Shown one piece after another: positions 12,399 to 24,965 of a stretch of DNA of 64,000 bases; positions within the stretch are counted from its first letter, which is position 1; each line of letters opens with the position of its first letter. A model generated the notes under the pieces. The model saw only the letters and a list, made by a program, of their open reading frames with translations, did not search any database and had not been told where the DNA came from. The position numbers and the translations under genes are program-made. The DNA is from Aegilops tauschii subsp. strangulata (taxonomy: Eukaryota > Streptophyta > Magnoliopsida > Poales > Poaceae). Location of the stretch: contig NC_053035.3 in the NCBI RefSeq assembly GCF_002575655.3, positions 87,941,322-88,005,321 on the forward strand, read 5' to 3'.

Positions 12399-14136
12399 TG
12401 AAGGAAATATGCCCTAGTGGCAATAATAAAGTTGTTATTTATATTTCCTTATATCATGATAAATGTTTATTATTCATGTTAGAATTGTATTAACCGGAAA
12501 CTTAGTACATGTGTGAATACATAGACAAACAAAGTGTCACTAGTATGCCTCTACTTGACTAGCTCGTGGAATCAAAGATGGTTAAGTTTCCTAGCCATAG
12601 ACATGAGTTGTCATTTGATTAACGGGATCACATCATTAGAGAATGATGTGATTCACTTGACCCATTCTGTTAGCTTAGCATTTGATCATTTAGTATATTG
12701 CTATTGCTTTCTTCATGACTTATACATGTTCCTATGACTATGAGATTATGCAACTCCCGAATACCGGAGGAACACTTTGTGTGCTACCAAACGTCACAAC
12801 GTAATTGGGTGATTATAAAGGTGCTCTACAGGTGTCTCCGATGGTACTTGTTGAGTTGGCATAGATCAAGATTAGGATTTGTCACTCCGATTGTCGGAGA
12901 GGTATCTCTGGGCCCTCTCAGTAATGCACATCACTATAAGCCTTGCAAGCAATGTAACTAATGAGTTAGTTGCGGGATGATGCATTACGGAATGAGTAAA
13001 GAGACTTGCCGGTAACGAGATTGAACTAGGTATTGAGATACCGACGATCGAATCTCGGGCAAGTAACATACCAATGACAAAGGGAACAACGTATGTTGTT
13101 ATGCGGTTTGACCGATAAAGATCTTCGTAGAATATGTAGGAACCAATATGAGCATCCGGGTTCCGCTATTGGTTATTGACCAAAGATGTGTCTCGGTCAT
13201 GTCTACATAGTTCTCAAACCCGTAGGGTCCGCACGCTTAACGTTCGGTGACGATCGGTAATATGAGTTTATGTGTTTTGATGTACCAAAGGTAGTTCGGA
13301 GTCCCGGATATGATCACGGACATAACGAGGAGTCTCGAAATGGTCGAGACATAAAGATCGATATATTGGCTGACTATGTTTGGACTTCGGAAGGGTTCCA
13401 GATGAGTTTGGACGGATACCAGAGTACCGGGGGTTACCGGAACCCCCCGGGGAGTGTAATGGGCCTCATGGGCCTTGGTGGAGAGAGGAAGGGGCGGCCA
13501 GGGCTGGCCGCGCGCCCCCTCCCCCTCTAGTCCGAATTGGACAAGGAAGGGGGGCGGTGCCCCCCTTTTTCCTTCCCCCTCTCTCCTCCTTCCTTCCCTC
13601 CTACTCCACTCCTGGAAGGGGGGAATCCTACTCCCGGTGGGAGTAGGACTCCCCTTGGGGTGCGCCTAGGAGGCCGGCCTCCTCCCCCTCCTCCACTCCT
13701 TTATATATGGGGGAGGAGGGCACCCCATAGACACACAAGTTGATCATTGATCTTTTAGCCGTGTGCGGTGCCCCCCTCCACCATAATCCACCTCGGTCAT
13801 ATCGTAGCGGTGCTTAGGCGAAGCCCTGCGTCGGTAGCTTCATCATCACCATCATCACGCCGTCGTGCTGACAGAACTCTCCCTCGAAGCTCTACTGGAT
13901 CATGAGTTCGTGGGACGTCACTGAGCTGAACGTGTGCAGATCGCGGAGGTGCCGTACGTTCGGTACTAGGATCGGTCGATCGTGAAGACGTACGACTACA
14001 TCAACCGCGTTGTCATAACGCTTCCGCTTATGGTCTACGAGGGTACGTGGACGACACTCTCCCTTCTCGTTGCTATGCATCACCATGATCTTGCGCGTGC
14101 ATAGGAATTTTTTTGAAATTACTACGTTCCCCAACA
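12399..14136 (+). repeat. Left LTR of the Copia dimer
   Basis: It starts TGAAGGAAATATGCCCTAG and ends ACGTTCCCCAACA. A TTATATATGG promoter box lies at 13701-13710, after a C-rich stretch. The short ORFs at 13270-13743 are LTR sequence, not genes. Confidence 0.93.
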
Positions 14137-14137
14137 G

Positions 14138-14150
14138 TGGCATCCGAGCC
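14138..14150 (+). other. Primer binding site, Copia internal copy 1
   Basis: TGGCATCCGAGCC lies one base after the LTR. It matches the initiator tRNA-Met type site TGGTATCAGAGCC at all but two positions. In copy 2 the same site is split by element Z. Confidence 0.75.
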
Positions 14151-15273
14151 AGGTTTATGCGTAGATGTTATATGCACGAGTAGAACATAAGTGAGTTGTG
14201 GGCGATACAAGTCATACTGCTTACCAACATGTCATACTTTGATTCGGCGGTATTGTTGGATGAAGCGGCCCGGACCGACATTACGCGTACGCTTACGCGA
14301 GACTGGTTCTACCGACGTGCTTCGCACACAGGTGGCTGGCGGGTGTCAGTTTCTCCAACTTTAGTTGAATCGAGTGTGGCTACGCCCAGTCCTTGTGAAG
14401 GTTAAAATAGCACATACTTGACGAAATATCGTTGTGGTTTTTATGCGTAGGTAAGAACGGTTCTTGCTCAGACATGATGCTAAATTTTGTTGTATGAGAT
14501 GACCATGTTTTGTAACAGAGTTATCGGCAACTGGCAGGAGCCATATGGTTGTCGCTTTATTATGTGAAATGCAATCGCCATGTAATTGCTTTACTTTATC
14601 ACTAAGCGGTAGCGATAGTCGTAGAAGCAATAGTTGGCGATACGACGACGATGCTACGACGGAGATCAAGGTGTCGCGCCGGTGACGATGGTGATCATGA
14701 CGGTGCTTTGGAGATGGAGATCAAAGGCACAAGATGATGATGGCCATATCATATCACTTATATTGATTGTATGTGATGTTTATCTTTTATGCATCTTATT
14801 TTGCCTAGATCGACGGTAGCATTATAAGATGATCTCTCACTAAATTTCAAGGTATAAGTGTTCTCCCTGAGTATGCACCATTGCGAAAGTTTGTCGTGCC
14901 GAGACACCATGTGATGATCGGGTGTGATAAGCTCTACGTTCACATACAACGGGTGCAAGCCAGTTTTGCACACGCAGAATACTCGGGTTAAACTTGACGA
15001 GCCTAGCATATGCAGATATGGCCTCAGAACACTGAGACCGAATGGTCGAGCGTGAATCATATAGTAGATATGATCAACATAGTGATGTTCACCATTGAAA
15101 ACTACTCCATCTCACGTGATGATCGGACATGGTTTAGTTGATATGGATCACGTGATCAATTAGATGATTAGAGGGATGTCTATCTAAGTGGGAGTTCTTT
15201 GATTAATTGAACTTTAATTTATCATGAACTCAATACCTGATAGTATTTTGCATGTCTATGTTGTTGTAGATAG
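14151..15273 (+). other. Leader of Copia internal copy 1
   Basis: This is untranslated leader before gag. It aligns with 39977-41129 but lacks about 92 bp present there (junction near 14478), and it keeps about 72 bp (near 14329-14392) that copy 2 has lost. No gene is seen. Confidence 0.7.
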
Positions 15274-15509
15274 ATGGCCCGTGTTGTTGTTCCGTTGAAT
15301 TTTAATGCATTCCTTGAGAAAGCAAAGTTGAAAGATGATGGTAGCAATTACACGGACTGGGTCCATAACTCGAGGATTATCCTCATTGCTGCACAAAAGA
15401 ATTACGTCCTGGAAGCACCGCTAGGTGCCAAACCCGCTGCAGGAGCAACGCCAGATGTTTTGAACGTCTGGCAAAGCAAATCTGATGACTACTCGATAGT
15501 TCAATGTGC
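15274..15509 (+). pseudogene. Copia gag N terminus, internal copy 1, cut by element Y
   Basis: The ATG at 15274 opens a Copia gag frame (MARVVVPLNFNAFLEK). Its DGSNYTDWV and LNVWQSKSDDYSIVQC blocks are typical of the UBN2/Gag region of BARE/Angela elements. The frame runs into element Y at 15510 and continues at 24966 after the TSD TGTGC. The uninterrupted counterpart is at 41130 in copy 2. Gag would form the particle and bind RNA. Confidence 0.88.
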
Positions 15510-16912
15510 TAATACGTCTCTGTCGTATCTACTTTTCCAAACACTTTTGCCCATGTTTTGGACTCTAACTTGCATGATTTGAATGGAACTAACCCGGACT
15601 GACGCTGTTTTCAGCAGAATTGCCATGGTGTTATTTTTGTGCAGAAATAAAAGTTCTCGGAATGACCTGAAAATCAACGGAGATTATTTTTGGAAACAAT
15701 AAAAAATACTGCCGAAAGAATCAAGGCCAGGGGGCCCACACCCTGTCCACGAGGGTGGGAGGCACGCCTACCCCCTGGGCGCGCCCCCTGCCTCGTGGGC
15801 CCCCTGGAGCTCCACCGACCTCAACCCCAACTCTATATATTCACGTCCGGGGAGAAAAAAATCAGAGAGAAGGATTCATCATGTTTTACGATACGGAGCC
15901 GCTGCCAAGCCCTAATCTCTCTCAGGAGGGCTGATCTGGAGTCCGTTCGGGGCTTCGGAGAGGGGAATCCGTCGCCATCGTCATCAGCAACCATCCTCCA
16001 TCACCAATTTCATGATCCTCACCATCGTGCGTGAGTAATTCCATCATAGGCTTGCTGGACGGTGATGGGTTGGATGAGATTTATCATGTAATCGAGTTAG
16101 ATTTGTTAGGGTTTGACCCTAGTGTCCACTATGTTCTGAGATTGATGTTGCTATGACTTTGCTATGCTTAATGTTTGTCACTAGGGCCCGAGTGTCATGA
16201 TTTCATATCTGAACCTATTATGTTTTCATGAATATATGTGAGTTCTTGATCCTATCTTGCAAGTCTATAGTCACCTACTATGTGTTATGATCCGGCAACC
16301 CCGAAGTGACAATAATCGGGACCACTCCCGGTGATGACCGTAGTTTGAGGAGTTCATGTATTCACTATGTGTTAATGCTTTGGTCCTGTACTCTATTAAA
16401 AGGAGGCCTTAATATCGCTTAGTTTCCAATAGGACCCTGCTGCCACGGGAGGGTAGGACAAAAGATGTCATGCAAGTTCTTTTCCATAAGCACGTATGAC
16501 TATATTCAGAATACATGCCTACAATACATTGATGAATTGGAGCTAGTTCTGTGTCACCCTATGTTATAACTGTTGCATGAATAATCGCATCCGGCATAAT
16601 TCTCCATCACCGATCCAATGCCTACGAGCTTTTCACATATTGATCTTCGCTTATTTACTTTTCTGTTGCTACTGTTACAATCACTATAAAACCCAAAAAT
16701 ATTACTTTTGCTACCGTTACCGTTATTTCCATATTACTTTGCTACTAAATACTTTGCTGCAGATATTATGTTATCCAGGTGTGGTTGAATTGACAACTCA
16801 ACCGCTAATACTTGAGAATATTCTTTGGCTCCCCTTGTGTCGAATCAATAAATTTGGGTTGAATACTCTACCCTCGAAAACTGTTGCGATCCCCTATATT
16901 TGTGGGTTATCA
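15510..16912 (+). repeat. 5' LTR of element Y
   Basis: It runs from TAATACGTCTC to GTGGGTTATCA, 1403 bp. A CTATATAT promoter box is at 15833-15840. In the first 60 bases I count four differences from the 3' copy. Confidence 0.93.
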
Positions 16913-16923
16913 AGACTATTTTC

Positions 16924-16941
16924 TAGCGCCGTTGCCGGGGA
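16924..16941 (+). other. Primer binding site of element Y (tRNA-Asp type)
   Basis: TAGCGCCGTTGCCGGGGA starts 12 bases after the LTR. The second base is A where Z has G. Confidence 0.78.
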
Positions 16942-16990
16942 GCATAGCTCTATTCTTTGAGTCACTTGGGATTTATATCTGCTGGTCACT

Positions 16991-19764
16991 ATGAAGAACT
17001 TGAAAGATGAGAAAACTAAGATTTATCCCTCAACTATGAGGGGAGGTAAGGAACTGCCATCTAGCTCTGCACTTGATTCACCTTCTATATTGAGTAAACT
17101 TGTGACACCTAAACATGCTTCTGCTATTAATTCTGATATGTCGTATGTTATTGATGATGCCACTTCTGCTATGCATGATACCTATGATGAAACTACTTCT
17201 ATGCTTGATACTACTGTGCCACTTGGTGAATTTCTTGATGAACAACTTGCTAGGGCTAGGGAGAACGAAATTATTGAAACTGATAATATTGATGAATGTG
17301 ATGATGAAGATTCTCCCCCTAGATAAGAATTGCCTATTGTGCCTGAGGGTTATGTTATGGATGAAGAAATTGCTAGAGACTTTCTTGCTTGCAATGATAG
17401 AAGTGATCTTAAGAAATTATTAGCCAAGCTGAAACAAAAATCTCTGAATGCTAGAATGAAGTATGATCCTGCTTATGCTACTTCACCTATCTTTGTTACT
17501 GATAAGGATTATGAATTCTCTATCGGCCCTGATATAATTACTTTGGTTGAATCTGGTCCTTTCTATGGCTATGAATCTGAAACTGTTGTGGCACATCTTA
17601 CTACATTAAATGATATAGCCACCCTGTTCACTAATGATGAGAAAACTCGTTACTACTATATCCTTAAATTATTTCCATTCTCATTAAAGGGTGATGCTAA
17701 GATATGGTTTAATTCTCTTAATCCTGGTTGTGTGCGTAGTCCCGAGGATATGATTTATTACTTCTCTGCTAAATATTTCCCTGCTCATAAGAAACAAGCT
17801 GCTTTAAGGGAAATATATATTTTTGTGCAAATTGAAGAAGAGAGTCTCCCACAAGCTTGGGGGAGGCTTCTCCAATTACTTAATGCTTTGCCTGATCATC
17901 CTCTCAAGAAAAATGAAATACTTGATATATTTTATAATGGACTAACTGATGCTTCCAGAGACCACCTGGATAGTTGTGCTGGTTGTGTCTTCAGGGAAAG
18001 AACAGTTGATCAAGCTGAAATTCTACTGAATAATATGTTGACCAATTAAAATAATTGGACACTTCCTGAACCAACTCCTAAGCCAACTCCGAAGAAAAGG
18101 GGTGTTCTAATTCTCAGTCCTGAAGATATGCAAGAGGCAAAGAAATCTAAGAAAGAAAAGGGTATAAAAGCTGGAGATGTTAAGAATTTACCTCCTATTG
18201 AAGAAATACATGCTCTAAATTTACCGCCTGTTGAAGAAACACATGGTCTTGATAACCCGACATAGGTAGTAAAGGTAAATTCTCTTTATAGATTTTACGA
18301 AGGTGATATCCCTCGTTATAAGTCTGCTGGCCAATGCTTAGATGAGTTTGATAATTTTATTGTCAAACAAGAAAACTTCAATGCTTATGTTGGTAGACAA
18401 TTAAAACACAATGCTGATACGCTTGAACACCTGAGTGATTATATGTCCAGAATTAAAGGTGAACTTAAACTTATTAGTAAACATGCTTCTATGGTTACCA
18501 CTCAAGTAGAACAAGTACTTAAAGCTCAGAATGATTTGCTCAATGAATTGAATAGTAAGAATAATGACTTTTCTGTTAGAGTTGCAACTAGAGGGGGTAA
18601 AGTGACTTAGGAACCTTTGTATCCTGAGGGCCACCCTAAGAGAATTGAGCAGGATTCTCAGAGAATTAATGTTGATGCACCTAGTCCTTCTAAAAAGAAG
18701 AAAAAGAAAAATGATAGGACTTTGCATGCTTCTAGTGAACCTGTTGTTGACACACCTGAGAATCCCAATGATATTTCTATTTCTCATGCTGAAACACAAT
18801 CTGGTAATGAACATGAACCTAGTGAAAATGCTAATGATGATGTTCATGTTGATGCTCAACCTAGTAATGATAATGATGTAGAGATTGAACCTGCTGTTCA
18901 TCTTGATAACCCACAATCGAAGAATCAACGTTATGATAAGAGAGACTTTGTTGCCAGAAGCACGGTAAGGAAAGGGAACCTTGGGTTCAGAAACCCATGC
19001 CTTTTCCTCCTAAACCATCCAAGAAAAAGGATGATGAGGATTTTGAGCGCTTTGCTGAAATGATTAGACCTATATTTTTGCGTATGCGTTCGACTGATAT
19101 GCTCAAAATGAATCCTTATGCTAATTATATGAAAGAAATTGTTACAAATAAAAGAAAGATACGGGAAGCTGAAATTTCCACCATGCTTGCTAATTATACT
19201 TTTAAGGGTGGAATACCAAAGAAACTTGGAGATCCAGGAGTACCAACTATACCATGCTCCATTAAAAGAAACTATGTTAAAACTGCTTTATGCGATCTTG
19301 GAGCCGGTGTTAGTGTTATGCCTCTCTCTTTATATCGTAGACTTGATTTGAATAAGTTGACACCTACTGAAATATCTTTGCAAATGGCCGATAAATCAAC
19401 TGTTATACCTGTTGGTATTTGTGAGGATGTGCCTGTTGTGGTTGCAAATGTTACTATTTGAACGGACTTTGTTATTCTTGATATTCCCGAGGATGACAGT
19501 ATGTCTATTATTCTTGGAAGACCCTTTTTGAATACTGTAGGGGCTGTTATTGATTGCAACAAGGGCAATGTCACTTTTCATGTTAATGGTAATGAGCATA
19601 AGGTACACTTTCCGAGGAAACAACCTCAAGTCCACAGTATCAATTCAATTGGAAAATTTTCATCGATTATTTTTTGAGGTTGTGAATTTCCTCTACCTAC
19701 TGTCAAAAAGAAATATGATATTCTTATTGTTGGGGATGTGCATATCCCCATTGAGGTAACATAG
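16991..19764 (+). pseudogene. Element Y gag and aspartic protease, degenerate
   Basis: The frame opens at ATG 16991 (MKNLKDEKTK) and encodes an acidic N-terminal region. A Retrotrans_gag domain follows: YYYILKLFPFSLKGDAKIW, then YYFSAKYFPA, then SLPQAWGRLLQLL, then DHLDSC, within 17590-18010. Next come a Lys/Pro-rich linker and a retropepsin-like domain with LCDLGAGVS (active-site Asp codon at 19294-19296) and IILGRPFLN near 19515. In-frame stops occur at 17324, 18047, 18264, 18608, 19459 and near 19676, and the frame shifts by -1 near 18955. The shift also occurs in Z, but most of the stops do not. No nucleic-acid polymerase follows. Confidence 0.87.
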
Positions 19765-20549
19765 TGTTATTCGAAATTTCTCCGGTTTCATGTGATTCGG
19801 AATGAGTTTGTTAACAAGACTTGATCAACCTTGTTAGTGGATTCCTTTTGATGAGCATGAGATGGATGAAGTTAGAAAGCACAACCTTCTGTACCCTCCT
19901 TTTACTTTCTGTTGTTTAGTTGAAATAAAGTAAAAATAGTATTTTCTATCTGTTTTCTGATTTATCCGTGCAATAAAAAATACCCCGAAAATAAAAGTTC
20001 TCCAAATGCCCCGAAATTGAAATATGATTTTTTCTGGAATATTTGAGAATATCTGGCACTGAGAACACAGCAGGGGAGCAAGCACCTGGCCACGATAGTC
20101 CAGGGCGCGCCCACCCCCCTGGGGGCGCCCCCTGCCTCATGGGCCCATGGTGGCTCCCCTCCACTTATTCCTGCACCCACACACTCCTTCTTTCTCCCAA
20201 AAAATCACCAACCAGCTCAAGCACGAGTTCTAGCTCATTTTGCTGCGATTTTCGATCTCCTTGCTCAAAGCCCCACTGACAAAACTGCTTTGGGAGATTG
20301 TTCCTTGGTATGTGACTCCTCCAATGGTCCAATTAGTTTTTGTTCTAGTGCTTTATTCATTGCAAATTTTTGCTGCCTAGGTGACCCTGTTCTTGAGCTT
20401 GCATGTCAAATTTATATGGTCCCAAGTAGTTCTAATGCATGATATAGTTTCTAGGCATTTGTGGGAGTAGTTGCTATCAATTTTTTTGAGTTTGGTTCAC
20501 TTTTATTTGAAGTTACTAAAAATTTCAGAAATTTTTCAGAGGAAGAAAT
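19765..20549 (+). other. Spacer between protease and second ORF in element Y
   Basis: No gene is seen. It contains a GC-rich block (20070-20150) resembling an LTR promoter region and a stretch rich in short AT runs. It is collinear with 34734-35503 of Z. It may be an internal promoter or intron region for the second ORF. Confidence 0.5.
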
Positions 20550-21706
20550 ATGTTTAGGAAAATGTACCAAGGTGGTCCTTCAAGGAAGCAAGGGCCCAGG
20601 CCCGCAATACACGATGTGGACGATGAACCACCGAGGGAAGCTCAAGTGCGGGCTTGTGAATGGCCTTCAAAGGACTTTATGGATCGAGCAGGAATCAAGG
20701 AAGAATTTAACGCATATGTGCGTAACGCTGATCTTGAGAGCTTCAAGATAGATAAGTACCGTCAGTACCACTATCTCACTGATTCCTTTGTGAGAAGGTT
20801 TGAATTTTCATCATCACGCAATTCTCAAACTGTCCTGTTTGATCTTTATGAAAATTCTTATACTATGGACTTAGAGGATTTTAACACTGCTTGTAAACTT
20901 CCACAATGGGGTAGTCCTAGTGAACCTCGCAAATCTGAATTTAGAGATTTTCTTGCTAGTATAACTGTGGGGGAGTCTAGAGATATAACACAAGCTACCA
21001 TAGGGAGCATTCATTTTCCTGTTATACATTATTTTGCTCTCTTCATAGGTAGGTGCATCAATGGTAAGGATGAAGCATGTCACATGTGTGTCCCTGACCT
21101 CAGTGTTCTCAGCAGTGCTGTATTAGGAGATAAACATTATAATTTGGGAGCCATTATTGCACGTGGGTTGCATAATAATAGAATTAATGGAGATTTCTTT
21201 GGTGGAATTTATGCAACCCATCTAGCTAATTTTCTTGGTATACCCATACGTGAGTATGATATTGAGTTGCCTCTTGTTTATTTAGATTATGAGGCTATGG
21301 TTCGTCATCAGTTTGTTGAGAGGAACGATCAATTCCTCCAGTGCCAACAGACGACGCACCTATCACATCGCTCTCCCTGCCCCTACTTTCTTTGATTCTC
21401 ATAACCAAGGGGGAGGCGGACGAGTATGAGAGGAGGGCTGAGACAGCTCGCCTCCAAGCTGCAGCCCACGATGCAATAGTCGCTGCATCTCAGTACGACC
21501 CCTGTTACAACTTTGGATATCCGCTAGGCCAGTCGTGGCAACAGACCAACTTAGGCCAAAAGCCTAAGCTTGGGGAAGTACGTATTTCTCACCGACATTA
21601 CATTTATGTTCACATACTCATTGCTAGTTGTCGGTGCTCATACTTTTTCATTGTATTATCCATGCTAATTTATTTTCCTTTTTATGCTTTCTTCTTGTGT
21701 GTTTGA
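20550..21706 (+). pseudogene. Element Y second ORF (Athila ORF1-like?), frameshifted
   Basis: ATG 20550 (MFRKMYQGGPSRKQG) opens a frame that stays open for 281 codons, to 21395. The 3' end is in another frame from about 21400 and contains NFGYPLGQSWQQTNLG. The protein has the conserved blocks EFNAYVRNADL, YHYLTDSFVRRFEF, DLEDFNTACKLP and NGDFFGGIYATHLANFLG. I infer similarity to the plant 'Athila ORF1/putative plant transposon protein' group, but this needs a profile search. No signal peptide or membrane segment is seen, so an envelope role is unlikely. Deletions near 21340-21400 break this copy. It lies where Athila-like Gypsy elements carry their extra ORF. Confidence 0.65.
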
Positions 21707-23566
21707 AAGACCTTAAGAAAAACAAAAAAAATTAGTTGTAGCTTTTAGCTAGTTTATTTGTCTTGCTTGTAGTAGTAATAATTAAAAGAAAACCCAAAAG
21801 ATTTCCTGTTCTTGTTTTGCTTGTTGGGAGCTTAGTTTTATTTCTTTTCCTTGGGGGTCGAAAGGAGAAGACCATAATGGAAATGTTGAAGTGGCTCTTA
21901 TATGCATTATTGTTGATTTAACTAAGAGCTCATATTACCTTGTCTTCTCATGTTTATTGAATGCTCGCATATTCCAGCTTAGTCCAATGCACGTGCACTA
22001 TTATTATTCACATCGTTCGATCGTGCAAGTGAAAGGCAATTATGACAATATATGATGGACTGATTGAGATGAGAGAAGCTGGTACGAACTCGGCCTCTCT
22101 TGTTTTTGTAAATATGATAAGTTCATCATTCCTGATTCAGCCTATTATGAATAAACATGTTTGCAATGACAATTAGAGATTATAGTTGCTTATGCCATGC
22201 TTAATTAGCTAAGACTTTATAATGGTTTACCTTGCGTGCCAACATGCTATTAAAATGGTTGTGATGTGGTATGATGGGGTGGTATCCTCCTTTGAATGAT
22301 TCGAGTGACTTGACTTGGCACATGTTCACACATGTAGTTGAAACAAAATCAACATAGCCTTCACGATATTTATGTTCATGGTGGATTATATCCTACTCAT
22401 GCTTGCACTCAATGTTTATTAATTTTAATGCATGTTCATGACTGTTGTCGCTCTCTAGTTGGTCGCTTCCCAGTCTTTTTCTAGAATTCACTTGTACTAA
22501 GCAGGAATACTGCTTGTGTATCCAATCCCTTAATCCCCAAAGTTATTCCATATGAGTCCACTATACCTTCCTATATGCGGTATCTACCTGCCGTTCCAAG
22601 TAAATTTGTATGTGCCAAACTCTAAACCTTCAAATGAAATTATATTTTGCATGCTCGAATAGCTCATGTATCAACTAGGGATGTCTGTATCTTCCATGCT
22701 AGGCGGGTTATTCTCAAGAGGAGTGGACTCCGCTCCTCACCACGAGAAAATGGCCGGTCACCGGGGCCCGTCCCATGCTTTAAGCAAATCAAATCAAAAT
22801 AATTGCAAACAAAACTCCCCCAGGACTCTTGTTAGATGGAGGCACTCGTTGTTTTGAGCAAGCCATGGATTGATGCTTGTTGGTGGAGGGGGAGTATAAA
22901 CTTTACCATTCTGTTTGGTCACCGCCTATAATGTGTGTAGCATGGAAGATATCACCATCTCTCGGTTGTTATGTTGACAATGAAAGTATGCCGCTCAAAA
23001 TATTATTTATCTCTGTTTTAAAATCAAGCTCTGGCACCTCTACAAATCCCTACTTCCCTCTGCGAAGGGCCTATCTATTTACTTTTATGTTGAGTCATCA
23101 CCCTCTTATTAAAAAGCACCAGCTGGAGAGCACTGCTGTCATTTGCATCCATTACTATTAATTTATGTTGGGTATGACTATGACTGGATCTCTTTTACCA
23201 TGAATTACAATGTTTAGTCAGTCCTTGATCTTCAAAAGGTGCTCTGCATTTATGTTTTGCGGTCTCAGAAAGGGCTAGCGAGATACCATCTTGTTATATC
23301 ATATTATGATTGTTTTGAGAAAGTGTTGTCATCCGAGATTTATTATTATTGCTCGCTAGTTGATTATGCTATTGGTATGAGTAAACATGAGACCTAAGTG
23401 TTATCGCGAATATGGTTAGTTCATAATCTTTGCTGAAAACTTGAATGCTGGCTTTACATATTTACGACAACAAGAGCAAACAGAGTTTGTAAAAGTTTTT
23501 CTTTATCACTTTCAGTTTATCAACTGAATTACTTGAGGACAAGCAAAGGTTTAAGCTTGGGGGAAT
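21707..23566 (+). other. Non-coding 3' internal region of element Y
   Basis: No supported gene is present. It is collinear with 36670-38566 of Z. It ends with GCAAAGGTTTAAGCTTGGGGGAAT, which contains the polypurine primer for plus-strand synthesis. Confidence 0.7.
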
Positions 23567-24960
23567 TGATACGTCTCCGTCGTATCTACTTTGCCAAACA
23601 CTTTTGCCCTTGTTTTGGACTCTAACTTGCATGATTTGAATGGAACTAACCCGGACTGACGCTGTTTTCAGCAGAATTGCCATGGTGTTATTTTTGTGCA
23701 GAAATAAAAGTTCTCGGAATGACCTGAAAATCAACGGAGATTATTTTTGTAAATAATAAAAAATACTGGTGAAAGAATCAAGGCCAGGGGCCCACACCCT
23801 GTCCATGAGGGTGGGAGGCGCGCCTACCCCCTGGGCGTGCCCCCTGCCTCGTGGGCCCCCTGGAGCTCCACCGACCTCAACTCCAACTCTATATTCACGT
23901 TTGGGGAGAAAAAAATCGAAGAGAAGGATTCATCGCGTTTTATGATACGGAGCCGCCGCCAAGCCCTGATCTCTCTCGGGAGGGCTGATCTGGAGTCTGT
24001 TCGGGGCTCCGGAGAGGGAAATCCGTCGCCATCATCATCATCACCCATCCTCCATCACCAATTTCATGATGCTCACCACCGTGCGTGAGTAATTCCATCG
24101 TAGGCTTGCTGGACGGTGATGGGTTGGATGAGATTTATCATGTAATCGAGTTAGATTTGTTAGGGTTTGATCCCTAGTATCCACTATGTTATGAGATTGA
24201 TGTTGCTATGACTTTGTTATGCTTAATGCTTGTCACTAGGGCCCGAGTGTCATGATTTCAGATCTAAACCTATTATGTTTTCATGAATATATGTGAGTTC
24301 TTGATCCTATCTTGCAAGTCTATAGTCACCTACTATGTGTTATGATCCGGCAACCCCGAAGTGACAATAATCGGGACCACTCCCGGTGATGACCGTAGTT
24401 TGAGGAGTTCATGTATTCACTATGTGTTATTGCTTTGGTCCTGTACTCTATTAAAAGGAGGCCTTAATATCCCTTAGTTTCCAATAGGACCCCGCTACCA
24501 CGGGAGGGTAGGACAAAAGATGTCATGCAAGTTGTTTTCCATAAGCACGTATGACTATCAGAATACATGCCTACATTACATTGATGAATTGGAGCTAGTT
24601 CTGTGTCACCCTATGTTATAACTGTTGCATGAATAATCGCATCCGGCATAATTCTCCACCACCGATCCAATGCCTACGTGCTTTTCACATATTGATCTTC
24701 GCTTATTTACTTTTCCGTTGCTACTGTTACAATCACTATAAAACCCAATAATATTACTTTTGCTACCGTTAGTAATTCCATATTACTTTGCTACTAAATA
24801 CTTTGCTGCAGATATTAAGTTATCCAGGTGTGGTCGAATTGACAACTCAACTGCTAATACTTGAGAATACTCTTTGGCTCCCCTTGTGTCGAATCAATAA
24901 ATTTGGGTTGAATACTCTACCCTCAAAACTGTTGTGATCCCCTATACTTGTGGGTTATCA
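23567..24960 (+). repeat. 3' LTR of element Y
   Basis: TGATACGTCTCCGTCG to GTGGGTTATCA, 1394 bp, followed by the TSD TGTGC. Confidence 0.93.
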
Positions 24961-24965
24961 TGTGC

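Larger units (their letters stand above)
15510..24960 (+). mobile_element. Gypsy-type element Y nested in Copia copy 1 gag
   Basis: It has LTRs at 15510-16912 and 23567-24960 and a 6.65-kb internal region, with TSD TGTGC (15505-15509 and 24961-24965). The first bases of the 5' LTR are TAATACG, mutated from the canonical TGATACG seen in the other LTRs. The unoccupied site is preserved in Copia copy 2 near 41362, which confirms the boundaries. It carries gag, an aspartic protease and a second ORF but no RT or integrase. It is the same family as Z and has more stop codons. It is Sabrina-like by memory, not verified. Confidence 0.94.

Noticed and set aside
13270..13743. Pro/Arg-rich frames in the Copia LTR (also 29699-30060 and 46122-46490)
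   Set aside because: They recur in all three LTRs, in GC-rich promoter DNA, and are not conserved as proteins.
18401..18928. Minus-strand frames of 175-182 codons in gag (also 33349-33897)
   Set aside because: They are antisense shadows of the Lys/Glu-rich gag linker, whose codons leave the opposite strand open.
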